A DNA stretch of 64,000 nt from Mycolicibacterium alvei (lineage in GTDB: Bacteria; Actinomycetota; Actinomycetes; Mycobacteriales; Mycobacteriaceae): assembly GCF_010727325.1 (NCBI RefSeq), contig NZ_AP022565.1, forward strand, positions 1,178,001 through 1,242,000, written 5' to 3'. Both the position numbers and the translations under genes were made by a program. Of this stretch, positions 30,102 through 40,172 are shown piece by piece. Under the pieces are notes generated by a model. It was not told the origin of the DNA. It was given only the letters and a program-made list of their open reading frames with translations, and ran no database searches. Every line of letters starts with the position of its first letter. Positions within the stretch are counted from its first letter, which is position 1.

Positions 30102-31961
30102 TTATCCCCGTCCCGAGGTCGCATGCGAAGCCTCCCGGCGTTCCCGCGCGATCTGCTGCACCGCGCCGAGGCCGTTGAGGGAAGGTTTTGCCATCGTCGG
30201 GGACTTGGACGCCAGGTACACCAGCGGCCAGGTCACCAGGAACACCACCACGATGTCCAGGATCGTGGTCAGCCCCAACGTGAACGCGAAGCCCTTGACC
30301 TGACCGATCGCCAGGAAGTACAGCACCGCGGCAGCCAGGAAGGTCACGGCGTTGCCGGACACGATCGTCTTGCGGGCACGTGCCCAACCTCGGGGCACCG
30401 CCGACCGGAAAGATCTGCCCTCGCGGATCTCGTCCTTTATTCGCTCGAAGAACACCACGAAGGAGTCCGCGGTGGTGCCGATACCGATGATCAGACCGGC
30501 GATGCCGGCCAGGTCCAGCGTGTAGCCGATATAGCGGCCGAGCAGCACGAGGATGGCGAAAACCACCGCGCCGGCAGCGATCAGCGACAGCGCCACCAAC
30601 AGGCCGAGCACCCGGTAGTACAGCAACGAGTACAGCAGCACCGCCGCAAGACCAACCGCGCCTGCGATCAGACCGGCTCGCATGGAGGACAGGCCCAGGG
30701 TCGCCGAAACGGTCTCGGCCTCCGACGACTCGAACGACAGCGGCAGCGATCCGTACTTGAGCACGTTGGCCAGTTCCTTGGCCGTGTCCGCGTTGAACTG
30801 ACCGGTGATCTGGGTGTTGCCACCGGGAATCGCTTCCCGGATCTCGGGTGCGCTGACCACCTGCGAGTCCAAGGTGAAGGCGGTCTGAGTGCCCACGTTC
30901 GCCGCGGTGAACTCGGCCCAGGTCTTGGCTCCCCCACTCTTGAAGGTCACGTCGACGACGTACTGGCCCTGCTGCTGGTCCAGGCCCGAGGAGGCGGTCT
31001 CGATCTCTTCACCGCTCATGATCGACTTGCTGAGCAGGTACACCGTCTGCCCGTCTTGCGAGCACGTGATCAACGGCAGGTTCGGATCGTCGTTGCCGGC
31101 GAGTACATCTTCTTCACCGCAGCGGGTGGCTTGGTACTGAAGCGCCAGGATCTGGATCGACGGGTTGGTGCTCTGCCGCAGTTCCTTCTCATCGGAAATA
31201 CGCTGCGCCAGAGCAGCCTTGGCATCACCGGGCTTGGGCTGTTGCGGAGCCGGTGCGGGTGCCGGTGCGGGAGCGGGTGCCGGGCCGGGCTCACCCGGGG
31301 CCGGGGCCGGAGTCGGTTCACCCGGAGTGGGTGCCGGGTCCAGCGGGTAGGGCCGCGGCTGGGGCGCCGGGACCGGCTCACCGGCCGGAGGCACCGGCTG
31401 CTCGCCGGCCGGCGGTACCGCCGGAGCCTCACCGGGCGCGCCCGGCTCGAGGCCTGGGACCGCACCGGGAAGCCCCGGCACAACGCCCGGAGCCGCAGGT
31501 GCACCCGGAGCCGCGGGGGCGCCCGGGGCGCCTGGAGCCGCGGGGGCGCCCGGTTGCTGTCCCTGCGCGGCCGGCGGCTTGGCGGGCATCGAGTGCACGA
31601 CGGGCCGGATGTACAGGCGGGCGGTCTGGCCCAGGTTGCGGGCCTCGCTGCCGTCATTGCCGGGAACGGTGATCACCAGGTTGTCGCCGTCGATGACGAC
31701 CTCCGAGCCCGAGACGCCGAGACCGTCCACGCGGGCACTGATGATCTGTTGGGCCTGATTGAGTGCTTCTCTGGTCGGCGTCGAGCCGTCCGGGGTGCGC
31801 GCCGTCAGCGTCACCCGGGTACCGCCCTGCAGGTCAATGCCTAGTTTGGGCTTCGCCTGCTTGTCGCCGGTGAGGAACACCAGCAGGTAAACGCCGACCA
31901 GAAGGGCCAGGAAGAGCGACAGGTAGCGCGCAGGACGCACCGGCGCCGAAGACGATGCCAC
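30102..31961 (-). CDS. secD: protein translocase subunit SecD with long Pro/Ala insertion
   Basis: 619 residues. Transmembrane helix at 12-31, then [15 protein letters not shown] (D1), the periplasmic P1 domain, and five C-terminal membrane helices with [21 protein letters not shown]. The P1 domain is interrupted at about residues 127-243 by a low-complexity Ala/Pro/Gly/Glu stretch (repeats of APGAP and PAPAP), longer than needed for the fold and outside the membrane; a similar but variable linker is known in mycobacterial SecD. Upstream AGGAGACC supports the ATG at 31961. Last gene before secF in the yajC-secDF operon. Confidence 0.95.
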   Translation of the reverse strand: MASSSAPVRPARYLSLFLALLVGVYLLVFLTGDKQAKPKLGIDLQGGTRVTLTARTPDGSTPTREALNQAQQIISARVDGLGVSGSEVVIDGDNLVITVPGNDGSEARNLGQTARLYIRPVVHSMPAKPPAAQGQQPGAPAAPGAPGAPAAPGAPAAPGVVPGLPGAVPGLEPGAPGEAPAVPPAGEQPVPPAGEPVPAPQPRPYPLDPAPTPGEPTPAPAPGEPGPAPAPAPAPAPAPQQPKPGDAKAALAQRISDEKELRQSTNPSIQILALQYQATRCGEEDVLAGNDDPNLPLITCSQDGQTVYLLSKSIMSGEEIETASSGLDQQQGQYVVDVTFKSGGAKTWAEFTAANVGTQTAFTLDSQVVSAPEIREAIPGGNTQITGQFNADTAKELANVLKYGSLPLSFESSEAETVSATLGLSSMRAGLIAGAVGLAAVLLYSLLYYRVLGLLVALSLIAAGAVVFAILVLLGRYIGYTLDLAGIAGLIIGIGTTADSFVVFFERIKDEIREGRSFRSAVPRGWARARKTIVSGNAVTFLAAAVLYFLAIGQVKGFAFTLGLTTILDIVVVFLVTWPLVYLASKSPTMAKPSLNGLGAVQQIARERREASHATSGRG

Positions 31962-32033
31962 GTTTCTAGGGTCTCCTCGAGATCAGTTCGTCAGCACGGC
32001 AAAGGGTACGTGCTTGTCCTGGGTGCTCTGCGG

Positions 32034-32381
32034 TCAGTCTTTCTTGAAGCCGTCGGCATCGGTGACACCGGCGCTCTCGGTCAATTCGGTCGCACCCACC
32101 GCATCGTCGAAATCGTCGTCGGTGTCCTCTTCGATGCGATCGCGCACCGCGAGCTTCATCCAGGTGGTGACGACACCGGGAGCGATCTCCAGGTCGACGT
32201 TGTCGTCGGTGATACCCGTGATCGTGGCCTGCAGGCCCGAGGTGGTGTGGACGCGATCCCCGATCTGCAGGGAATTGTGCAGGTCGATGGTTGCCTGCAT
32301 GGCCTTGCGCTGACGACGCGACGCGAAGAACATAAACGCGCCCATGACGATCAGCAGGGGCAGGAAAATGACGAGATCCAT
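32034..32381 (-). CDS. yajC: preprotein translocase accessory subunit YajC
   Basis: 115-residue single-pass membrane protein: helix at about 3-19 (VIFLPLLIVMGAFMFFA), then RRQRKAMQA and the soluble domain LQIGDRVHTTSGLQATITGI, and an acidic tail. Binds SecDF at the SecYEG translocon. 72 bp before secD, same strand. Divergent from gabT. Confidence 0.93.
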   Translation of the reverse strand: MDLVIFLPLLIVMGAFMFFASRRQRKAMQATIDLHNSLQIGDRVHTTSGLQATITGITDDNVDLEIAPGVVTTWMKLAVRDRIEEDTDDDFDDAVGATELTESAGVTDADGFKKD

Positions 32382-32542
32382 GTCAGTTATGTCTTTCGTG
32401 TTGTGTCAGAAGTCAGGGCGACCGAGGCCACGATACCGCCGCCGACCCGGACCACCCCATTCGCCGCCGACAGGCGGATATGACGACTAGGCTCGAAACG
32501 CGTTCTTTCCGGCGCCGCCCTTGGAGAATTCAGGAGGCTGTG

Positions 32543-33883
32543 TTGAGTCATCCCGAGCAGAGCCGCCATCTGGCCACCACCATCCCGGGACCGAAATCTG
32601 AGGCTTTGAGCGGCCGGAAGATGGCCGCTGTCGCCCGTGGTGTCGGCACCACCATGCCGGTGTATGCCACCCGCGCCGGCGGCGGCATCGTCGAGGACGT
32701 CGACGGTAATCGGCTCATTGATCTGGGCTCGGGCATTGCCGTCACCACCATCGGCAACTCCTCGCCGCGGGTGGTCGAGGCGGTGGCCGCACAAGCCGGC
32801 AACTTCACCCATACGTGCTTCATGGTGACGCCGTATGAGCGGTACGTCGCGGTCTGCGAGCACCTCAACCGCCTCACGCCGGTGCACGGCGAGAAGCGTT
32901 CGGCCTTGTTCAATTCCGGTTCCGAGGCCGTCGAGAACGCCGTCAAGATCGCCAGGTCCTACACCCACAAGACCGCCGTCGTCGCCTTCGACCACGCCTA
33001 TCACGGGCGCACCAACCTCACGATGGCGCTGACCGCCAAGGCCATGCCCTACAAGCACGGCTTCGGCCCGTTCGCCCCCGAGATCTACCGGGCGCCGTTG
33101 TCCTACCCCTATCGCGACGCCGAGTTCGGCAAGGAGCTGGCCACTGACGGCGCGCTGGCGGCCAAGCGGGCCATCGACGTGATGGAAAAGCAGATCGGCG
33201 CGGACAACCTGGCAGCGGTGATCATCGAACCAATCCAGGGCGAGGGCGGGTTCATCGTCCCGGCCGACGGCTTCCTGCCCGCCCTGTTGGGGTGGTGCCG
33301 CGACAACAACGTGGTGTTCATCGCCGACGAGGTGCAGACCGGGTTCGCCCGGACCGGCGCCATGTTCGCCTGCGAACACGAGGGCATCGATCCCGATCTC
33401 ATCGTGACCGCCAAGGGGATCGCCGACGGCCTGCCGTTGTCGGCGGTGACCGGCCGCGCCGAGATCATGGACTCGCCGCATGTCTCCGGGTTGGGCGGCA
33501 CCTACGGCGGCAACCCGATCGCCTGCGCGGCGGCGCTGGCCACCATCGAGACCATCGAGGCCGATGGGTTGGTCGCCCGGGCCCAGCACATCGAGGTGCT
33601 GATGAAGGACCGACTGGGCCGGTTGCAGGCCGAGGACGACCGCATCGGCGACGTGCGCGGCCGGGGAGCGATGATCGCCGTCGAACTGGTCAAGGCCGGC
33701 ACGACCACGCCCGACCCGGAGCTGACCAAGGCACTGTGCGCCGGCGCCCATGCGGCCGGGGTGATCGTGCTGTCCTGCGGCACCTACGGCAATGTGCTGC
33801 GCTTCCTGCCGCCGTTGACGATCAGCGACGAACTGCTGATCGAGGGGCTCGACGTACTCGAGCTGATCCTGCGCGACCTCTGA
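32543..33883 (+). CDS. gabT: 4-aminobutyrate aminotransferase
   Basis: PLP enzyme of class III aminotransferases, 446 residues, transferring the amino group of GABA to 2-oxoglutarate. Key parts: GSEAVENAVKIAR (phosphate cup), FDHAYHGRTN, FIADEVQTGFARTG (Asp on PLP nitrogen), the Schiff-base Lys in LIVTAKGIADGLPLSAV, and GGTYGGNPIACAAALATIE. The start is TTG 32543, five bases after AGGAGG (32532-32537); the GTG just before it is too close to that site. Same place as Rv2589, between yajC and the carboxylic acid reductase. Confidence 0.93.
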   Translation: MSHPEQSRHLATTIPGPKSEALSGRKMAAVARGVGTTMPVYATRAGGGIVEDVDGNRLIDLGSGIAVTTIGNSSPRVVEAVAAQAGNFTHTCFMVTPYERYVAVCEHLNRLTPVHGEKRSALFNSGSEAVENAVKIARSYTHKTAVVAFDHAYHGRTNLTMALTAKAMPYKHGFGPFAPEIYRAPLSYPYRDAEFGKELATDGALAAKRAIDVMEKQIGADNLAAVIIEPIQGEGGFIVPADGFLPALLGWCRDNNVVFIADEVQTGFARTGAMFACEHEGIDPDLIVTAKGIADGLPLSAVTGRAEIMDSPHVSGLGGTYGGNPIACAAALATIETIEADGLVARAQHIEVLMKDRLGRLQAEDDRIGDVRGRGAMIAVELVKAGTTTPDPELTKALCAGAHAAGVIVLSCGTYGNVLRFLPPLTISDELLIEGLDVLELILRDL

Positions 33884-33896
33884 CGTATCGCACACA

Positions 33897-34499
33897 TCAA
33901 TGTGCGTGGGTGTGACGCCGGCCGAACATTCCGCGCCACTTCCGCTGTGGCGGCGCAGTAAGGGATTCGGTCGGCGGCGCGGCGGCGACCGCGACAGGTT
34001 CGGCGGGTCGCCGCACGTATTCGACGTCACGCACGGTGCGGACCGACAGTCGGCCCAGCGCGACGGCTCCCAGAAACACGATCAACGCCCCGAGGCCTGA
34101 GAAGTAGGCCAGCTCGAGGCTGACGCGTTTGGCGTCGGTCACGGCGATCGGCATCCCGGCGTCGCCGATGCCCAACGGCCCCGCGAGCGCCCGGCCGATT
34201 ACGAACCACGCTCCGCCGAGTACAGCCAGCCATGCGCCGAAATGGGCCGTGGCCCGGTTACCCGAAACCAGCAGGAGCAGGCCGCCCAGCGCCGTGACGG
34301 CGCCCGGAAGCACCTCCAACCACCCGCGCGCCGACGTCCACACCCAGTCCTGATCCGGCGTGAAGGCGAAGTCGAAGTACGGTCCCACGAACGGGATCAG
34401 CGCACCCCAGATCCCGAGCAACACCAGCAGAAACCCGCTGGCAGCCCCGCGGCTGCGTGGCATGCGCAGACGGCTGCCACGGGTATCGAATTCGGTCAT
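33897..34499 (-). CDS. four-helix integral membrane protein, unknown function
   Basis: 200 residues, four hydrophobic segments: SGFLLVLLGIWGALIPFVG, WLEVLPGAVTALGGLLLLVSG, FGAWLAVLGGAWFVIGRALA and ELAYFSGLGALIVFLGAVALG. A cytosolic tail follows, rich in Ala and Pro and ending in a His cluster (RRHTHAH) that could bind metal. Not recognised beyond mycobacterial conserved membrane proteins. It ends 13 bp from the gabT stop (convergent) and reads away from the car promoter region. Confidence 0.7.
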   Translation of the reverse strand: MTEFDTRGSRLRMPRSRGAASGFLLVLLGIWGALIPFVGPYFDFAFTPDQDWVWTSARGWLEVLPGAVTALGGLLLLVSGNRATAHFGAWLAVLGGAWFVIGRALAGPLGIGDAGMPIAVTDAKRVSLELAYFSGLGALIVFLGAVALGRLSVRTVRDVEYVRRPAEPVAVAAAPPTESLTAPPQRKWRGMFGRRHTHAH

Positions 34500-34629
34500 G
34501 ATGCCTCCTTTGACACCCCGGTGGGTACCCCAAACTCAGCGGCAGTAACGGCCCTACCCAGACAGCGCTCAGGCACGGCCAGACTCACAGCACATTGACA
34601 GCGCGGCAGTCGGTTTTCTGGAAATAAGT

Positions 34630-34654
34630 TTAGTTTCACTAACGTAGTAGTCCG
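34630..34654. repeat. car-upstream repeat, copy 1
   Basis: 25 bp beginning TTAGTTTCACTAACGTAGTA. It matches copy 2 (34821-34845) at 22 of 25 positions. It includes TTAGT-TTC-ACTAA, an inverted pair, and part of a second overlapping inverted pair around ACG. Likely binding site of an unidentified regulator. Confidence 0.6.
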
Positions 34655-34709
34655 ATAGCGCAACGTCGCGCCGGTGACTAATTCCGCTATCTGCAAAGAG
34701 GGTTGTTCG

Positions 34710-34781
34710 ATGCCGTTTGATACCCGCGAAGACCTGTGCGCCCGTCCCACATCGGAGCGGGGCGGGCGCACGGCGGGGTGA
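34710..34781 (+). CDS. possible 23-residue leader peptide upstream of car
   Basis: An ATG with GAGGG about 8 bases upstream opens a frame coding for [19 protein letters not shown] and four more residues, ending at TGA 34781. It holds a single Cys and no repeated codon. It may be a regulatory upstream reading frame or chance; composition gives no decisive support. Confidence 0.2.
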   Translation: MPFDTREDLCARPTSERGGRTAG

Positions 34782-34820
34782 CGCATCTCGCAGCCCCAGA
34801 ACTGGAATGTCGAAATATAA

Positions 34821-34845
34821 TTAGTTTTACTAACGTAGTAATTCG
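34821..34845. repeat. car-upstream repeat, copy 2
   Basis: 25 bp beginning TTAGTTTTACTAACGTAGTA. Contains the perfect inverted repeats TTAGT-TTT-ACTAA and TTACTA-ACG-TAGTAA, which overlap. Lies 55 bp before the car start and 191 bp after copy 1 (start to start), nearly 18 helical turns, so looping between two bound dimers is conceivable. Confidence 0.65.
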
Positions 34846-34900
34846 TAGGCACGGCAAGCGTGCCGACCATAGTTATCTTGATTTGCTCAGGGGACCTGAT

Positions 34901-37900
34901 ATGACCACCGAAACACGCGAGGACCGGCTCCAACGCCGCATCACGCGCCTGCAAGAGACTGATTCCCAGTTCGCCGACGCCTACCCCAGCGACACCGTCA
35001 ACGCCGCCGTCGGCCAGCCCGAGATGCGGCTGCCGGCCGTCGTCAAAGCGGTGCTCACCGGGTACGCCGATCGCCCCGCGCTCGGACAGCGGGCCGTCGA
35101 CCTCGTCACCGATGCCGCCGGCCGCACGTCGGCCCAGCTGCTCCCCCGCTTCGAGACCATCACGTACCGCCAGCTGGGCGACCGCGTCCAGGCCGTCACG
35201 AATGCGTGGCACAACCACCTGGTGAAGCCCGGCGACCGCGTCGCCATCCTCGGCTTCACCAGCGTCGACTACACCACCATCGACACCGCGCTCATCGAAC
35301 TCGGCGCCGTGTCGGTGCCGCTGCAGACCAGCGCCCCGGTCAGCACACTGCAACCGATCGTCACCGAGACCGAACCGGTTGTGATCGCGGCAAGCATCGA
35401 CTTCCTCGACGACGCAGTCGAATTGGTCCGGTCCGGCCCCGCGCCCCGCCGCCTCGTGGTGTTCGACTACCTTCCCCAGGTCGACACTCAGCGCGAGGCC
35501 TTCGACGCCGCCAAGGCGGCCCTGTCGGATACCGATGTGGTCGTCGAGCCGTTGACCGACGTCCTGGACCGCGGCCGCTCACTGGCCGATGCACCGCTCT
35601 ACACCCCGGACCAGGCCGACCCGCTGGCCATGCTGATCTACACCTCGGGCAGCACCGGCACCCCCAAGGGTGCGATGTACCCGGAGAGCAAGGTCGCCAA
35701 CATGTGGAAGCTCGCCGCCAAGGCCAATTGGGACCCGCAGCAAGCCGTGTTGCCCGCGATCACCCTCAACTTCATGCCGATGAGCCATGTCATGGGCCGC
35801 GGCATCCTGATCGGCACCCTGAGCTCGGGCGGGACCGCGTATTTTGCTGCGCGCAGCGACCTTTCGACCTTCCTGGACGACCTCGCGCTGATCCGGCCCA
35901 CCCAGCTCAGCTTCGTGCCGCGGATCTGGGACATGCTGTTCGGTGAGTACCAGAGCCGCCTCGACCGCGCCGGCGGCAACGAAGACGCGGTGCTCACCGA
36001 GGTCCGCGAGAAGCTGCTCGGCGGGCGGTTCGTCTCCGCGATGTCGGGTTCCGCACCGATCTCTGCCGAGATGAAGGCGTGGGTGGAACGCCTGCTGGAC
36101 ATGCACCTGCTGGAAGGCTACGGCTCGACGGAGGCCGGTTCGGTCTTCGTGGACGGCCAGATCCAGCGTCCGCCGGTGATCGACTACAAGCTCGTCGACG
36201 TTCCGGATCTGGGCTACTTCCGCACCGACCGACCGCACCCGCGCGGTGAGCTGCTGGTGAAGTCCGAGCAGATGTTCCCCGGGTACTACAAGCGTCCGGA
36301 GATCACCGCCGAGATGTTCGACGAGGACGGCTATTACCGCACCGGTGACATCGTGGCCGAACTCGGACCGGATCACGTGGAGTACCTCGACCGGCGCAAC
36401 AACGTGCTCAAGCTTTCACAGGGCGAGTTCGTCGCCGTGTCCAAGCTGGAGGCGGCCTTCGGGGACAGCCCGCTGGTGCGGCAGATCTTCATCTACGGCA
36501 ACAGCGCACGCTCCTACCTGCTGGCCGTGGTCGTGCCCACCGATCCTTCCGTGTCGAAGCAGGCGATCAACGACTCCCTACAGGACGCGGCACGTGCGGC
36601 CGGGCTGCAGTCGTATGAGGTGCCGCGTGATTTCATCGTGGAGACAACGCCTTTCAGCCTGGAGAACGGCATGCTGACCGGTATCCGCAAGCTGGCCCGC
36701 CCCAATCTCAAGAACCACTACGGCGACCGGTTGGAGCAGCTGTACAGCGACCTGGCCGCAGGTCAGGCCAACGAGTTGAGTGAACTGCGGCGCAGCGGCG
36801 CCGACGCCCCGGTCCTCGACACCGTGAGCCGGGCCGCCGGGGCACTGCTGAGTGCCGCGACCTCCGACCTCGCGCCCGATGCCCACTTCACCGATCTGGG
36901 CGGAGATTCATTGTCGGCGTTGACTTTCTCCAACCTGCTGCACGAGATCTTCGACGTGGACGTGCCGGTCGGTGTGATCGTCAGCCCGGCCACCGATCTG
37001 GCCGGCATCGCCGGCTACATCGAAGCGCAGCGGCACGGATCCAAGCGCCCGACCTACGCCTCGGTGCACGGACGTGACGCCACCGAGGTACATGCCCGCG
37101 ACCTCACGCTGGACAAGTTCCTCGACGCCGACACCCTGGCCGCAGCACCGTCGCTGCCCAAGGCCCCGGCCGAGGTTCGCACCGTGCTGCTCACCGGCGC
37201 CACCGGCTTCCTAGGCCGCTACCTGGCCCTGGAATGGCTCGAGCGCATGGACCTCGTCGACGGCACGTTGATCTGTCTCGTCCGCGCCAAGAGCGACGCC
37301 GAGGCCCGCACGCGCCTCGATGCCACCTTCGATGTGGGTGACCCGAAACTGCTTGCCCACTACCGGGAACTGGCGGCCGACCACCTCGAGGCGATCGCCG
37401 GCGACAAGGGCGAAGCCGATCTGGGTCTGGACCACGACACCTGGCAGCGATTGGCCGACGACGTCGACCTGATCGTCGACCCGGCCGCACTGGTCAACCA
37501 CGTGCTGCCCTACAGCCAGATGTTCGACGCGAACGCGCTCGGCACCGCCGAGCTCATCCGCATCGCGCTCACCACGAAGATCAAGCCGTTCGTGTACGTT
37601 TCGACGATCGGTGTGGCCGGGGGCATCAAGCCCGGCGACTTCGTCGAGGATGCCGATATCCGGGTGATCAGCCCGACCCGGCAGGTCGACGATTCCTACG
37701 CCAACGGCTACGGCAACAGCAAGTGGGCCGGCGAGGTCCTGCTGCGGGAGGCGCACGATCTGTGCGGGCTGCCCGCCTCGGTGTTCCGCTGCGACATGAT
37801 CCTGGCCGACACCACCTACTCCGGCCAGCTCAACCTGCCCGACATGTTCACCCGGCTGATGTTCAGCCTGGTGGCCACCGGCATCGCACCCGGATCGTTC

Positions 37901-38368
37901 TACGAGCTCGACGCTGACGGCAACCGCCAACGGGCCCACTACGACGGGCTTCCGGTCGAGTTCATCTCCGAGGCCATCTCGACGCTGGGTGTGCACGTCA
38001 CCCAGGGGTTCGAGACCTACCACGTGATGAACCCGTACGACGACGGTCTCGGACTCGACGAGTTCACCGACTGGCTGATCGAGGCCGGCTACCCGGTGCA
38101 CCGCATCGACGACTACGGCCAGTGGTTGCAGCGCTTCGACACTGCGCTGCGCGCCCTTCCAGACAGGCAGCGTCAGGCCTCACTGTTGCCGCTGCTGCAC
38201 AACTACCAGCAGCCGTCGTACCCGTTGCTCGGCGCAATCGCGCCGACCGACCGGTTCCGGGCCGCGGTACAGGAAGCCAAGATCGGGCCGGACAAGGACA
38301 TCCCGCATGTCACCCCGGCGGTCATCGTGCAGTACATCACCAACCTGCAGCAGCTCGGACTGCTGTAA
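34901..38368 (+). CDS. car: carboxylic acid reductase (FadD9 type), NADPH/ATP dependent
   Basis: Reduces aromatic or fatty acids to aldehydes. 1155 residues in three modules: adenylation domain (about 1-640; AMP motif [16 protein letters not shown] from about 246, [15 protein letters not shown]), carrier domain ([11 protein letters not shown]; phosphopantetheine on Ser670), and an SDR-type reductase domain from about 765 ([11 protein letters not shown], with [10 protein letters not shown] supplying Tyr and Lys at about 937-941). Orthologous in place to Rv2590 (fadD9). It needs a phosphopantetheinyl transferase encoded elsewhere. Start ATG 34901 with AGGGG upstream. Monocistronic, with a strong hairpin after it and an elaborate upstream region. 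Confidence 0.95.
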   Translation: MTTETREDRLQRRITRLQETDSQFADAYPSDTVNAAVGQPEMRLPAVVKAVLTGYADRPALGQRAVDLVTDAAGRTSAQLLPRFETITYRQLGDRVQAVTNAWHNHLVKPGDRVAILGFTSVDYTTIDTALIELGAVSVPLQTSAPVSTLQPIVTETEPVVIAASIDFLDDAVELVRSGPAPRRLVVFDYLPQVDTQREAFDAAKAALSDTDVVVEPLTDVLDRGRSLADAPLYTPDQADPLAMLIYTSGSTGTPKGAMYPESKVANMWKLAAKANWDPQQAVLPAITLNFMPMSHVMGRGILIGTLSSGGTAYFAARSDLSTFLDDLALIRPTQLSFVPRIWDMLFGEYQSRLDRAGGNEDAVLTEVREKLLGGRFVSAMSGSAPISAEMKAWVERLLDMHLLEGYGSTEAGSVFVDGQIQRPPVIDYKLVDVPDLGYFRTDRPHPRGELLVKSEQMFPGYYKRPEITAEMFDEDGYYRTGDIVAELGPDHVEYLDRRNNVLKLSQGEFVAVSKLEAAFGDSPLVRQIFIYGNSARSYLLAVVVPTDPSVSKQAINDSLQDAARAAGLQSYEVPRDFIVETTPFSLENGMLTGIRKLARPNLKNHYGDRLEQLYSDLAAGQANELSELRRSGADAPVLDTVSRAAGALLSAATSDLAPDAHFTDLGGDSLSALTFSNLLHEIFDVDVPVGVIVSPATDLAGIAGYIEAQRHGSKRPTYASVHGRDATEVHARDLTLDKFLDADTLAAAPSLPKAPAEVRTVLLTGATGFLGRYLALEWLERMDLVDGTLICLVRAKSDAEARTRLDATFDVGDPKLLAHYRELAADHLEAIAGDKGEADLGLDHDTWQRLADDVDLIVDPAALVNHVLPYSQMFDANALGTAELIRIALTTKIKPFVYVSTIGVAGGIKPGDFVEDADIRVISPTRQVDDSYANGYGNSKWAGEVLLREAHDLCGLPASVFRCDMILADTTYSGQLNLPDMFTRLMFSLVATGIAPGSFYELDADGNRQRAHYDGLPVEFISEAISTLGVHVTQGFETYHVMNPYDDGLGLDEFTDWLIEAGYPVHRIDDYGQWLQRFDTALRALPDRQRQASLLPLLHNYQQPSYPLLGAIAPTDRFRAAVQEAKIGPDKDIPHVTPAVIVQYITNLQQLGLL

Positions 38369-38401
38369 CCGACTTCCCCACCAGGGAAGAATCCCCTGAG
38401 C

Positions 38402-38430
38402 GGCCGCGGTCCTTATCCAGGACTGCGGCC
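38402..38430. terminator. intrinsic hairpin after car
   Basis: Stem GGCCGCGGTCCT (38402-38413) and AGGACTGCGGCC (38419-38430), loop TATCC, 12 pairs with one G-U. No U-tract follows, as is common for mycobacterial terminators. Lies 34 bp after the car stop. Confidence 0.75.
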
Positions 38431-38502
38431 GATCAGTAACTGGCCGCTTGGGTGGAAAACCGCACCTGGACCCACTTTTCCAAATATGTCAGACCCCGCG
38501 CA

Positions 38503-38508
38503 TAGACT
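38503..38508 (+). promoter_or_regulatory. -10 box TAGACT of leaderless HNH gene
   Basis: TAGACT fits TANNNT and ends 7 bases before the ATG at 38516, so RNA would begin at the start codon. Its last base is the first base of the LexA box, so LexA would cover the transcription start. Confidence 0.5.
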
Positions 38509-38523
38509 CGAACATATGTTCGA
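38508..38523. promoter_or_regulatory. LexA (SOS) box overlapping the start codon of the HNH gene
   Basis: TCGAAC-ATAT-GTTCGA, a perfect 16-bp palindrome and an exact consensus SOS box. The ATG of the DUF222/HNH gene (38516-38518) lies inside it. SOS boxes at REP13E12-family genes are known in M. tuberculosis. Confidence 0.9.
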
Positions 38524-39784
38524 TACGTTCTCGAAAGTGGACCCCACTGCCGGCGAGGCGGCGCTGCGGGATCGCATCGCCGAGCTCGAACGACTCAAGT
38601 CGGCCGCCGCGGCCGGCCAGGCGCGTGCCACCGCCGCTCTGGAAACCGCCCGCCATGCCGCAGAAGCCGCGGCCGGGGTATCCATCACCCGGCGGGGCCG
38701 CGGGCTGGGCTCCGAGATCGGGCTGGCCCGTCAAGACTCCCCGACCCGCGGTCAGCAACACCTGAGCGACGCCCGCGTCCTCGTCGATGACCTGCCGTAC
38801 ACCCTGGCCGCCCTGGAATGCGGGGCGCTCACCGAGTGGCGAGCAGGATTGATCGCTCGCGAAGCCACCTGCCTGTGCCCCGCCGATCGGCGCCGTCTCG
38901 ACGAACAACTCTGCGCCGACCCCACGACGCTGATCGGCCTCGGCGACAAACTCATCAGAGGCAACGCCAAAACCATTGCCTACCAACTGGACCCGCAAGC
39001 TGTCATCGACCGCGCCGCCCGCGCCCCCGAAGACCGGGCGGTGACGTTTCGGCCCGCCGCCGACGACATGGCCATCGTCACCGCCCTGCTACGCGCGACG
39101 GATGCGGCTTCGGTGCGTTCTGCACTCACCGAAGCGGCCGATCGCTGCGCCGACGGGCGCAACCGCGGGCAGGCCATGGCCGATACTTTGGTGGCCCGCG
39201 TGACCGGTCGCGATGTCACGGTGCCCGTCCCGGTCGCGGTCAAACTCGTGCTCTCCGACAACACCCTGTTCGGCGGGTCCGCCCATCCCGCGCGCCTGGA
39301 GGGCTACGGACCCATCCCTGCCACCATGGCGCGCCGCCTGATCAGCGATGCCGTCGCCGACGACGATTCCTGGGCCACCCTGCGCCGCCTCTACGCCGCC
39401 CCCGACACCGGTGCCCTGGTCGCCATGGAATCCCGATCACGACGCTTTCCCAGAGGCCTCGCCCATTTCATCGCCGTGCGTGACGAAATCTGCCGCACCC
39501 CGTACTGCAATGCCCCGATACGACACATCGACCACGTAACCCCGCATCACCACCATGGGCCGACCAGCGCCGCCAACGGCGAAGGACTGTGTGAACGCTG
39601 CAATTACGTCAAAGAATCACCGGGCTGGCGCGTGGTGGCCACCGTCGACGAGTTCGGCCGCCACTGCACCGAACACATCACCCCCACCGGCGCGGTCTAC
39701 CGTTCCACCGCGCCGCCACTGCCCGGCGGGATCCGGACACTCAACCGCGAAATCCACGTGGTGACCAACAAGGGCGCCGCTTAG
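38516..39784 (+). CDS. REP13E12-family DUF222 / HNH endonuclease-domain protein, SOS-regulated
   Basis: 422 residues: an N-terminal DUF222 helical region (about 1-300; LRDRIAELERLKSAAAAGQARATAALE, ECGALTEWRAGLIAREATCL) and a C-terminal HNH motif (CRTPYCNAPIRHIDHVTPHHHHGPTSAANGEGLCERCNYVKE) with paired Cys for zinc and His for catalysis. The family corresponds to the 13E12 repeat genes of mycobacteria. Two such copies host the phiRv1-type attachment site in M. tuberculosis. Start at ATG 38516 is favoured over 38486 because a TAGACT box would make it leaderless. The stop overlaps the convergent DUF1304 stop by 4 bp. Nuclease action on DNA is plausible, unproven. Confidence 0.85.
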   Translation: MFDTFSKVDPTAGEAALRDRIAELERLKSAAAAGQARATAALETARHAAEAAAGVSITRRGRGLGSEIGLARQDSPTRGQQHLSDARVLVDDLPYTLAALECGALTEWRAGLIAREATCLCPADRRRLDEQLCADPTTLIGLGDKLIRGNAKTIAYQLDPQAVIDRAARAPEDRAVTFRPAADDMAIVTALLRATDAASVRSALTEAADRCADGRNRGQAMADTLVARVTGRDVTVPVPVAVKLVLSDNTLFGGSAHPARLEGYGPIPATMARRLISDAVADDDSWATLRRLYAAPDTGALVAMESRSRRFPRGLAHFIAVRDEICRTPYCNAPIRHIDHVTPHHHHGPTSAANGEGLCERCNYVKESPGWRVVATVDEFGRHCTEHITPTGAVYRSTAPPLPGGIRTLNREIHVVTNKGAA

Positions 39785-40167
39785 ATCAGTAGCGCCGCGG
39801 CCAGCAACACGACCGCAATCAGCGGGAATACACCCTGCGTGATGGCTGCCCGCGCCTTGTCCGGCGAGCTGGTCAGCAGCACTGCGGCCGCGGCCAGCAT
39901 GGAGCCGACGCCGGCAAACACCAGGGCGGCTCCCGCCGCGTTGTGCCCCACACCCATCGCGACGATGCCCACGGCCGTGACGATCGCCAGGAACAGGTTG
40001 TAGAAGCCCTGGTTGAAGGCCAGCTCCTTGGTGGCCGTCGCCTCCTCCACACTGATCCCGAAGGTGGCGCGGGTGCGTGGTGACGTCCAGGTCAGCGACT
40101 CCATCACGAAGATGTAGACGTGCAGGGCCGCGGCGAGCGCGGCGAACACCAGACCGGCGATGACCAT
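39781..40167 (-). CDS. DUF1304 family four-helix membrane protein
   Basis: 128 residues, four membrane helices (IAGLVFAALAAALHVYIFVME; LAFNQGFYNLFLAIVTAVGIVAM; AAGAALVFAGVGSMLAAAAVLL; AITQGVFPLIAVVLLAAALLI). The sequences HVYIFVMESLTW and ELAFNQGFYNLFLA are the DUF1304 signature. Function unknown. Follows ruvB by 5 bp on the same strand, so probably part of the ruv transcript. Confidence 0.85.
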   Translation of the reverse strand: MVIAGLVFAALAAALHVYIFVMESLTWTSPRTRATFGISVEEATATKELAFNQGFYNLFLAIVTAVGIVAMGVGHNAAGAALVFAGVGSMLAAAAVLLTSSPDKARAAITQGVFPLIAVVLLAAALLI

Positions 40168-40172
40168 GCGGT

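Larger units (their letters stand above)
34500..34900. other. 401-bp regulatory gap between membrane protein and car genes
   Basis: The longest gene-free stretch in the window. It is markedly richer in A and T around 34615-34700 and 34805-34890 than the surrounding genes. It contains two copies of a 25-bp near-repeat with internal symmetry, an inverted repeat GATAGCG/CGCTATC (34654-34660 and 34685-34691), and a possible 23-codon leader reading frame at 34710-34781. The layout suggests a strongly regulated, perhaps doubly controlled, car promoter. Confidence 0.6.

Noticed and set aside
38508..39784. Reading the DUF222/HNH gene as evidence of a prophage or IS element
   Set aside because: No integrase, transposase, structural phage gene or target duplication is nearby; only the family link to a phage attachment site remains.
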